A model generated the notes under the pieces. That model was not told the origin of the DNA. It searched no databases and worked only from the letters and a program-made list of their open reading frames with translations. From Bimastos eiseni (Eukaryota; Annelida; Clitellata; Crassiclitellata; Lumbricidae), in contig OY365813.1 of the NCBI GenBank assembly GCA_959347315.1, forward strand, positions 17,763,081 to 17,827,080: a DNA stretch of 64,000 bases, read 5' to 3'. Shown here piece by piece: positions 11,786 to 23,700 of the stretch. The first letter of the stretch is position 1. Every line of letters begins with the position of its first letter. The position numbers and the translations under genes were made by a program.

Positions 11786-14700
11786 CTGGAATACAAGAAA
11801 TTCAAACGATCAGCACAAAGTCTATATAAGAGTCTTGGTGCATATGAAACATTTATCACACCCTAAACAATTGCAATTCAAATTAAACATTTTTCAGACC
11901 CTAAAAATTCACAATTTGATCATGAAGATCATCGATGGCATCGGTTGAAGTCTTAGTAAATGAAATAGGATGCAGTGGCTGACTGGTTAGAGTGCTTGCC
12001 AAATAAAGTGGAGAGCTCAGGTGCGAGCCTATCCAAAGAAAGTTACTGCGTATGTACCTTGAGCAAGTCCTTTGCTCACAATTGCTCAGCAACACTGACT
12101 GATGCCTTGTCGTCAGTTAGACAGTGGCGATTAATAAAAAACAACAATAATAATAATAACAATAGCAAGAAACGATAATCAACAACAAAAGCTGAGCAGT
12201 AAGTAAGCAGTGTTCAGGTAAGAAAAGGTCAAAACTGATAAGCTCCTGCACCACACACATTTGGTGCATTCAGAATTCTAACTTTAAGGTGCTACCCAGA
12301 ACGGAGGGACCCATTGAAACTACAGTTTTCAATCAAGTTCTCTTCTCCAACTGTTCTTTGGTGAAGGGTTCAGAGGAAATAAGACAATGAGGATAGGTCG
12401 GTTTAGGTAGCCATGGTAACCAGCAGTTAGTATGTCCACTTATCGTCATGGAAACGGGGCGTCACAATCACAGCCGTTTAACTGAAGTTTAAAATTTGCT
12501 CTCAAGTGTGACTTATCACCCAAAAGAAAAGTCTGGCTGCTGAGATTCTGTTGCTTTGACTACACACGTCAGCCTAAAGAATGCCTGAATCATAAAAGTG
12601 ATTACTGCAAGAGAACTCATGTCAGCAACAAGGCACAACCTATAACAGACGGAATTAAAAGCCTTCAGGGATTCATCATCATCGCCAAGTGGATCATCTC
12701 TGTCCTTGGTCCCTGGCTCAATTTTCATAAAGTTGAGTTCAATTAACAATCAATGCAACAACTCAAGCTGCATGGCTTAAATCAAGAGCTTTCCCTTTGA
12801 AAATCAGTCGAAATCTACTTCACACAAAGTGTCACTCATGCATTGTTAGTTTCAGCTGGGCAATCCTTATGACACTCCAATCAACAGTCATAGCATGCAA
12901 AATGTTGATACTGAAATACAAAAGCAGAAGAAGAAGAAGAGCAGTCCCTTAACCCTCTAACAACCAGCTTGTACTAAAGTGTAAGGCATAATTATTAACG
13001 CTGGTCGTTAAATGGTTAAGCAAGTCCCTGAGGCAGCCATTCATTTTCTTAGCCCTGGCATATGAGTGCGGACGGGTGGTCAAGCCTCTCCCTTGCGGCC
13101 TCAGCATCCACCGACAGCTTACGTACGGTCAGTGTACTCAAGATAGCTTTTCAAACAACAAATATAAATATGATCAGGAATTTCGATATCCAACACAGCT
13201 CTTGTGAATGACTAACCCCCCCTATCAATTCACCTTCCTGAGTGACCTTGGGCACACTGAAACTGCTCAAAATAATATTAATAATAAAAATTCCTGAGGG
13301 AGCTGAGGTACCACAGGGTAAAAAATAATATTAGCTGAGTTGGCTATGAGACACAGGTACAGACGAAGTCTAGAACCCAATTAGAAGTGTAAAATGAACA
13401 AGACCAAGAAAAATAGTAATAGTAAGTCCCTGGGAAGCAAAGTACCTCAGAGGAAAAATAATAATAATATTATGTCCCTGGGGAATGAAGTACCTCAGGG
13501 AAAAAAATTAAAATATTGATAAAAATAATAATTAATAAATGCATAAATAAATGCACCATTCATACATAGCACTACAAACTACGGAAAAAAGACACCTGTA
13601 ATTTTTAAAAGATCAAAGAAAATTTATCCCAGTGTTCACAACCAGACCTTTAAAAACCACCCTTGAAGGATGACGGCATGCTAATTAAATAAATTTGCTG
13701 TATACATTGAGTGCCTTTCAAAACCCCGTTTTCTTACCCGGCTTTGCACTTTTGTTCACAGTACTGTAAAGCGGTTCGTCGTTTAAGTCAAGCAGGTTGA
13801 CATTGTTGTCTTGAACAAAAACCACATTCACATGCACAATAAAACGCCATTCAGTGTTAGTATTTCAAGCGACAGGATGAAAAGCTCAATGCATTCGATT
13901 AGGAAATCAATTTAAGCAACAAATAGGAAATTCAATTTCGCCAGCTCTTTGCTGTCTTGGAAATATTATTTATAGAAGCATCCAGGTTAAAGTTTAGTAA
14001 ATCTTAACTGAGTTAGTTTGAACTAAACACAAAAACATCTAAAAAGTGAAAACCTCCTTTATGACTAGAAAAGCTAGTACTAGCATCACCCCACACTTCA
14101 TATAACTATCAGCACTTATAACACAAGATCTAATTTCACTCATTTGGAAGAAATAATTCCATATTTCATCAATCTGGAATCAGTATCAGTATCAGTTTTT
14201 TATTGCTCCAAGATACAAGATACATCCATTGACAATATGCATGTTTAACATTTTGGTGGAGACAATAGGAGACCCAGAAGGGACCGTGGTCCCGCTAGGT
14301 AGGGCCACCTATATGTACACAAGGAAAAACATTTCAAAATGGCTAAGGATTGATAATGAGACTTAACTATAATAACGGAGTTAAACAGAAACAAGCATGT
14401 TAAACACATTTAAACATAATAAGCAATATAGGAATCCAATTAAACGTCCTGCTCAGTAATCCATGTTCTTAAGTGATGCATGAAAGACTTTAAGTTTGGG
14501 ATATTGCGAAGGCACGGAGGTATTTTATTCCATTCTTCTGGTCCGGCACATCTAACTGAAAATTTACGGGAGTTAGTACGAGCAAATCCACTTCTGTATG
14601 AGGTTAGATTTCTCGTGTTGTAGGAGTGGATGTCTGAGGTTAAGTTATAGAGATTAGTAAGCGAGCTAGGTAATGTATTGTAAGTGTACCTATACATAAA

Positions 14701-17700
14701 TTCACTGATCTGGAGTTGCTTAATTTGTTAGAATGCCAAACTTATCAAATAATTGCTTTGTATGATAATTATAGGGTGAACCAGCTATTATTCTAAGTAT
14801 CTTCTTTTGTAGGATTTGTATTCTTAATAGTCGAGAATTATAGTTTGATGCCCAAATCATATTACAATACGAAATGTAGGGATATATCATGGAATAGTAT
14901 AATATAAGCATAATATTTGTAGGCAGTAGATAAGATTATAGGAATACAGACAGAGGCATGGCATGGTCCCTTCCTCCAATCCGAAAGACTATTACTTCAG
15001 CTGCAGATATCCAAATCCATGAACACTAAACAAACTAAAAACCTTGCTGACAAACATTCAGCATTCTGCAAACACATCTGAACATAGAGGACATTGCACA
15101 TGCAACAGACGTCAGGCAGACAATAAAATCAGGTAACAATCATGAAATCACCAAAATGACAATGGGCAAAGCAGTGACAAACCAATTGACTCAAGAACTA
15201 ACCGCACGAACAGACTCTCCTCTCTCTAACACTGGATAATTCATATCTCATGCAAGCGGTCAATATACTTGTGCTTTTACACATAGATTAAAAGCATCAG
15301 AACAGCAAGCCATTCACACAAAGTCAAACGGATCAGCACTCAGAAAATCTATATTAATTCATTGCAATAATAATAATTTAAAATTTTTTTAAAAATAATA
15401 ATAATAATAGTAATAAGTCCCTGGAGGATGAAGTATCTCAGAGGAAAAATAATAATAGTATTAAATCCCTGGGGAACAAAGTACCTCAGGAAAAATTAAA
15501 AGAATGACAATGATAATAACAATAATAATAATAACAACAATAATAATAATAATGACAGCTCCTCTTAAATGTTTCCATAAAGCTGATGAATTGCATAACA
15601 TTCCAGATATTTATAAGCATTATCACATCCCCTAATCTGTAAGGGTGCTTACTCTTTGCTGTAACACTATTGGTCGCCTTGTATACTGTGAACGAATCAC
15701 ATGCGTCCGCTCCTCCATGCGACTGATATGATTGGTCGGATCCAGACGACCGGAATGACGTCACTCGCTTCGCTACGTGTTCCTTGCGAGGTCTGGAAGA
15801 AGCTTCGTTACTTCTATACAGAAGAAAAGAGAATCAATTCAACAGAAAACTAAAGTCATTCTTCAATTAAAGTTTGGTAATATATAAAAAAGATTAAAAC
15901 GATGTTTTAAACAGTTCATTTGCAGATGCCAGACTACTCAGTTTCAACTTCATATTCATAAACTGATTCACCTTAAATATATGTATCCCAGCTCCTTACA
16001 CATTTTGAGCATTAAAGCAAAAATCAGCACCACCGACATCACCAACAACCTTCTTAGCCACCACTACTGCATCCAACTCTGCCTCCACCCAAGCACCACC
16101 AACACCATCACACCTCCTTAGCCCCAGCACCATACCCAACTCCTACTCCACCCTCCACACACCTCTGAATCATCACCACCTCCTTGTTCGCCTACTCCAC
16201 AACCACCAGCACCATCGACACCACCCTGCTGCCACTTCAACAACACCATCACCAATTACATGGTCAGGTAAGTTGTTTTTTATCAGTTCTTACTTTCGTT
16301 TAAGAGTATCTAGCAGGGTCTGAAGAATGTCTGCTGATGTCTGGTGGAAGCTCCTCTCTGCTTCGATGAATGACGCCAGTTGTGATATTTGCTCCTCCTA
16401 TAAACCAACGTCAACACAGCCATAATAAGACATCAAACCACATATCAACAGTCCACGGAAAAGCTTTTCAGTAGATAGCATTGTATTGTATTGATATTGT
16501 ACAGATAGGAGCTTACCATGAGGAAATCACCCAAGCGATGAAAAGGTCCATGCATCTATGGCAGAATTATCATGGCTAAGCAGCGGTGTTGGGCTGGGAA
16601 TGCCCCTGAGAACATTACTTGGAGGGCATCATAGAAGTTAAGAATGAATGAATAAAAGAATGATACAGACTGATGACAATAAGGAGAAACAAAGGACCTC
16701 AACTCACATCGTTCTCCAGTAAGTTGTGCAAAGCAGTTTCCGTGACCTGCTTGCTCTCTTCGAATTTCTCTTCCGCAACACGCACTTCGTCCTCTGCTGC
16801 TTGTGTTCCTGAAAAAAGGACCACTTCGTAAGACAATGCTTCCAATCCAACGAATGTAAACAATATGCAAAAAAGTGTACACAAGCTCACACCAACACAC
16901 ATGTAACAACGTACGGTTATAAGCTAAAATAAAGACCTATAAGCAGAGGACACCATTTGGCCAGCGGTGGAGACAGAAATTCTGAGACTGAGACAGTGCA
17001 GGCACAGTTCTCTAAACTATCTTTAAGAAAACACCTTTCCTGGATTTAGCTGCTATACAATCATTTGAGTTACTGGTAGTAGCACATTCCATATCAAGAT
17101 TCAGATTTCATAAGAATGCTACTACTGTACTCTTTTCTAGAGATGAACACAGTATGAAACACGTCAAAAACGTTTGTAGAATGTACACATTTCAATATTT
17201 TCTCAGACCACTATTCAAATTGTTATCACGTTATCCCACTACAGCCCAGTAGCCAATCCGTCGTTGGCTGGCACTGGACTGCAGACCACTGTTTGAGTAG
17301 CACTGGCCGTAAGTGGAGAGAAAGTGAAAGAGAGACAGAAAGAAACAGACAGAGACAGACAGACACACAGAGACAGACAGACAACAGAGAGAGAGAGTAG
17401 CAACCAGCAAACCAACAGCTTAATCATTATATCTGAGTTGGCTAGGGGTGAACAAGGAGCGGAAATCACCAACCAAATTTCTGCCAGGATTTGAACATTT
17501 GGCATGGATTTGAACCACCAACGTCTCAATCGACAGTCCAGCATGCTAACCACTACACCATCGAGCACTTCCTTACCATGGTATGATACTTAACAAGGCT
17601 TCCAACAACAGCATTAATACAGAGGATTCGGTGTACACTCTGTAAGTTAGACTTAGCTCCAACCATAACAGGGCCCTAATGGAATTGCTTCACAGAACCA

Positions 17701-20700
17701 ATTAACTAAACTGGGTCATCAGCATCTACACCAGCGTTTCCCAACATTTTCCGTGCGAGTCTCCGGTAGGAGGATTTTCCATTGCAGCTGAAATGGTGCC
17801 TAATTTAATAATTATTTTTCTTAATTGTTCACCTTAAAAAAATGTATTTAAATTGATTAAAATACGTGTTTAAGACAATTTAAGGACAATATTGCCATCT
17901 GAGGGTGAATGGCCGCAATGGCGCAGGTTCGCAGACCACAGGTTGAGAAGTGCTGATCTATACCATTACTAAGCATGCCAGGGTGACATCTATCTATTGC
18001 ATGAAAAGGTTAATATGGTTCACCATATGTTCATTCTCCGACTGCGCCAGTTAAAACTAATGTGTTTGAACCATGGGAGTACAGATGCGAGAGGGGAGGC
18101 AAGCGAAGGATTTAACCCCAAGATTTTGCATTTATTATAAAAATTTGACTTATCATCCTAGTTTTAACAATGGGAGGCAACGATTTCTAGAAATTTTTTA
18201 ATTTTATCCAACCTAATCAAGATAAGCTAAAAAAATAAATATATAAAATTACTGAAATGTCAGTAGTTTTGATTTTTAAATAAACATTCAGATATAACAG
18301 TAAACAGATCCCAGAAGACTAACAACTGGCTGCATATCATAACAAATGCTTACAAAAGCGCTGGCGGCTGTTTGCGTGCTTTAGAGTGAAGGCAAATACA
18401 AAACAGACGTGGATTTGTGATTATCTTCAGACATATTATAACTGACTCTGAACAGTGTACATTCTATACTAACTGAATATAAGCCATTGTTAGTCATTAA
18501 CATCCCATCAATATGGCCATTATTATATTGTACTTAAGTATATATATATATAAAGCACCTCTAGTAGGGTGAACGTTGAGAAGAGCTGCTAGTACGCAAG
18601 TCCCAATGAGAAGAAGTAGGTTTTGAGAAAAGCACAAGACTGCCAGATAGAATTTTTGAGCTAACAGATGGAGAAAGCGCTTTCCACAGAAAAGGACCAA
18701 TTGAAGCAAAAGGTCGAGACATTATGGCAGCTACTAGCTATGCAATAATCTAAGTTTCAGTTCTAGACACCATGAGTCACAAATAATAAATATTCGTTTA
18801 TTGATATACATGGAATGTCACACCGCAAACCATTGCTGGACACAGTTGTGACTGTTCTTGCAAAAGTGCAATTGATAGAAGCATAATCCTATAAAAACAT
18901 GAAGGCAGAATACCATACTGGACATGTCCAATGTCCATACATCTTTATATATCTACAAATCTTCTAATGATATTGACAAAGTTTGAGGTAAAGCCAAAAT
19001 GAAAATAAGCAGCGTCGAGACAATAATTATACAGCGGCTATAGAAAAACACAAAACATTTACATGCAATTAAAATGACACAAGCCAATGTTCTGTCACAC
19101 TAACTCTTTAACGACCCACATTATAGATTATGCCTTACACTTTAGCACATGCTGGCCGTTAAAGGGTTAAACCTCATAATAAAACAGATGCAAATGTTAA
19201 ATAGACCACCTAAACAATATGTTCACATAAAATTTTATTTTTAGGAATATAATTATTAAATATATCAACAGGCAGTTTAGCATACCATAAGCACATGAGG
19301 ATATTTCTTCGATAACAAAGAAATTATCTAAATAAAAACAGTGCCCAGGTGATCTATTTACCATAATGGTAGTGGCAGTAGATACCATTAAATTGATGAA
19401 TCTCTATATTTACACCAAAATGAATGCACTCCACTACAACAAGCATCCATAAACATATTGTTTATAGTTTGACCCACACTCCAACTAAGAATGCTGATAA
19501 CAAGAGCATATTATGCATAAAGAAAGCATACAGCCACAAGCCCTCTGTCACATGCTCTCTACTGCTTCATTATTAGCATACTTCATAGTTGGTACTACCA
19601 ACCACCAACCAAAGGAAAGCACTTGAGAACAAGATCAAATCATTGCACACATTTGCACTGAGTAACAAAAGCTGTCAGCTACTCAGAGACGATCTCGTTT
19701 GACAGGTTGTGGGACGACCAACGAGAGGAAATGTGGGTGACGCACGTGTAACTTGCAGTTTTTCTGTAAAAAGTGGGGGGACTTGTTCCCCTCGACTCCC
19801 CAGGATCGCCGCCCCTGCAGTTACTGTGCTTGAAAATTACACATGTGGCAGACTGTACAACCTCAAGCCAAGAAAGGTATTCAAACAAGCAAAGCTTCAA
19901 AAAATATAACTCAAAGCATACAAAGCAAATCATTAGAAACGATTCTTTGAAGCAGTGCATGTCCAGTGAAGAAGCAATTACCTTCTGAAATGAAGAAAAA
20001 AGAGCAAATATGCATTAACAAAACATTCTATCATAAAGCAACATCAAACATAAAAACACAATAAGATCCACACATTTCCAGAAAGCTGAAAACTCAATCG
20101 ATGACACGCTTCTAAAAAGTTTAGTAAAAAATTTAAAATTCCAAATGCCAACTGCAGCAACAGGATGGGAAATCTTATGACTGGCAATAATTGTATCAAA
20201 TATTTAAATTACTTCACGAGCTCCTCAAAACAAAGGGCACATTTAAGAGTTCCGGAAACATGAAACCACATAACAAAAAAGGCACACCACTGTTCTTGTT
20301 GCACAAACATAGTCATTCCATACTGGCCTGGACATGTTCTGAAGAAGCTTAATCTGGTATTTAGCAATGCACCAGTGACTCAGCATTAAATCACTTAACA
20401 GTAGCTTGCCACATATACAGACTTAGAAAAGAAACAGACCAGAGACTTCAGTAAAGAAGAAACACGCATTAAAAGCACAAAAACTAAGTAATACTATGAA
20501 CAAATACATCTGATTGCATGATATTATACAAACGTACAAGAACACCTCGTGTGTGCATTTAATACATCTACGTATATCAGAAACCATTTCAGCACAGTGC
20601 ACGGCCAACAGGTCTGCATATCCAGCTACAAAGTATTCTTCAATTTCTGGATATCAATCAGGTGATTTGTACCAGTGACTCATAACAATTAATTATATAT

Positions 20701-23700
20701 CACCAGCAATAAAAGATTAATTAATAGCAAAATCCTTTAGACAGTTATCCATCAAAAGCAGTAAGCAACAGACAGACGGAGAGCTTGAGTCAAGAGATAA
20801 AATAAATGAATCAATTGCCACTGAAGAGCACAGAGCTTATGCAAGCACAAAAAGAGTGTAGAAATAAATGATCCAAATACAGAAACACAGCTTCGTGAGT
20901 TTATCTCGTATACATTTTTTAACCCTTTTGAAGACTACCTTTCTGCTGTTTCCGCTTCTTGCAGTCGTAGTCCAATCTTCTCCCAGACAGCTTCTTCCGA
21001 TGATGCTGTGACAAACAGATTTATTCCTGGTTTAGATTTCTACGGAATGGAATCAACTTGGGCAACAAAAAGGCGACAGAATTGACTACAACACACTCAC
21101 TAAGATATTGTAAGTAAAAGTTAATTGGTTACCTGACTGATTGCTGTGGTGGTTGATTCACTGATTGGCACGATGATTGGTTAAATAATGACTAACTGGT
21201 AGACTGATTCACTAAAAGGCTAACTGTTACCGAGTTTGACTGATTGTTTGAGATTGTAATTGTAACGGAACACTCATATATCGCGACTCAAGATCAGAGG
21301 CACTCCGGACTCAGAACAAAGCTAAATGGAGAACAGGAAAGTCTTCAGGCACCTCTGGAAGGTGGCAGAGGGAAGAGAGAGCACCTCCTCTCAAACGGGC
21401 TGAGGAGACTGATCCAGGTGGTTGGACCCAAATAGGCAAAGCTCCTGGACTGGTCCATGGCAAAGCGCACGAGAGGAACCACCAGCAGTCCGTGGGCAGA
21501 GGAGTGAAGGGAAATCTGATGCGGAATAGAGGAGACCCTAGTGCAGTAGGCCAGTGGTTGGCTGATTGTTTTGACTGGCTTACATTGACTTCCCTCAGAT
21601 CTTTGTCCTGTAGAAGGTGCAGTGGATCTAGAAAGTTCTGCTTCACGTTCTCTTCCAGTGAGTACTTGGCTTCAGCAAGGTGCTTGTAGCTCTCTCCCGA
21701 CTCCGTCAGAGACTGACCTAAACCAACCAATCCCAGATGCAGTCAGTTTCCCATACATGCAATATCTTCCCCTAAACATTTCATCCTTTATATAGCACAT
21801 GACTTTTAACAAATTCTCAAACCAATGCTACGTTAAATGCAATCATTTACATAGCACTACTCTGTTTGATCGTCTATCTGAGCTGTCCACTTCACAACAA
21901 ACAACTTCTCTTTTCAACTAATCATATCCCCACCCCTACTCCCATTAGTCATTGCTAACAACTGTGGGTTTGACTGGATCCAAACAATTATTGGTCTCAC
22001 TGTCCATGTTACTATCACTAGCACAAAATCACATTTTGTAGCTAGTATAATAGTAGCATTACTCCAAGGAAGTTTTAATGTTACATCATATTCCAAAACA
22101 TTGTCAATTGACATGTCCACATCATGACAACACCATCTTTAGAAGTTAATATTCTTAACTGCTGGCAGAGGAAAAGGATGAAGAAGAGATCTAGTTTTTA
22201 GCCTATGCAGCTTGGGCTGAAAGTTTTTGAATGTGATCCTGATTTGTCAAGTACATCTATAAATCCATGCCATGGTTGGTCATGAAGACGTGACTAGCAC
22301 CCCGAAAGCACGTATAGAGCTCGAGCACTTCAATCCAAGTCAGTCAGAACACCCAAAAGAGACTCATCTGTGCTGCAGTCATAAAAGTTTCTTGCTATCT
22401 GGTCAATAATGGCAACACCACGCATAGCGTCCCATAGTGACTCTAAGAATATCAGTTCCAAGACTAGATAGGCCTGCTATCTGAATCAAAAGCACTTAAC
22501 TGATAAGGCAGAAGAATGGATCATGACTAATTATCACCTGAACCTTTCCTTTAATGACTATGACCTGCAACAATTGGATACTCTAGATCTTCAGGATTGC
22601 TGAGACTCTTTTCTCAAAACCAAACTTCCTTCTTAGGATAGAATTTAAACAGGGACTGTTCAATAGTCTGAAGGTTTGATAGCCTGAAGGTTCGATAGTC
22701 CGAAGGTTAGATAGTCCGAAGATTAGTGTAAACTCGAGAGTGCCTAGGGTTCGATAGTTCGAAGGTTCGATAATCTGGAAATCTTCGGACTTGAAAATTT
22801 TCTTCAGATTATCGAACCTTCGGACTATTGAACCTTCGGACTATCGATACAGAACCATTTAAACTCAGTAACTTGTGCAAAGAACTTATGCTGAAAGCCA
22901 ATGGCCTGCTAGAATGCTAACAGAACTTGTCTGCCCTTCAACATTTGAAACGAATATCACACAAAGCACTCACAGTAGGCCCTATTTGGCTGAGGTTGCC
23001 TTTAAACTAAGATAACAACTTAAAAGAGAATGTAATTTGTAGTTACTACGCTGCAAAACATCAGAAAAACATCTGAAAAACATCAGAATAAACATCAGAC
23101 TATGAGCACAGGTTAAACACTTATCTGGGGAAATGCCCAAGATAGAAATATGCTAACCAGAGTTTGCACCAACAGATAGATTTGTTATTAGCATGTGTAA
23201 TAAGTGTACTGTATCAGTCTGTATGGTATAATGTCGAGCTACTGTGGCCCTAGGAGAACTGGTCAATTGGGCCCATATGTGTAGGGACCTTGAGTAAAAT
23301 CCTTTGCACTCAATTGCTCTGCATTACAACTGTAGTTGCGTCATCGAGGTGTGTGTGCACTTCTGAGCAAAAAATGTTAGAAAAAGGGCGATTTCAAATT
23401 TCAATTGTAATAAATTTCAGTTGTAAATCATGGCAATGCATTCTACCTGCAGCAATACGTGCTCTCAACAGATATTGCTTTGAAGAATTCATAGATGTTC
23501 AGAGTGCTGCACCTTTACAATCCAATTCAGTCAATGACTTTCACTAGCAGAATGTTATATAGTGTTTTGAATTGGGAATTTAACTAAACATTTTCCTACC
23601 AAACAAGGATTCTTCGCCAAGGTCCCGGCCGAACTTGATCATAGCATCTCCGAGCAGACCTTCTGGCTGCGGATAGAGATTTGAATTGGACTGACCTCGA

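Noticed and set aside
17495..17570. Possible tRNA gene (good box A and box B)
   Set aside because: The sequence continues into a SINE body shared with five other loci and no 7-bp acceptor stem is formed.
19735..19820. Possible transposon terminus ending CGCCGCCCCTG
   Set aside because: No matching inverted end or target duplication found within the intron.
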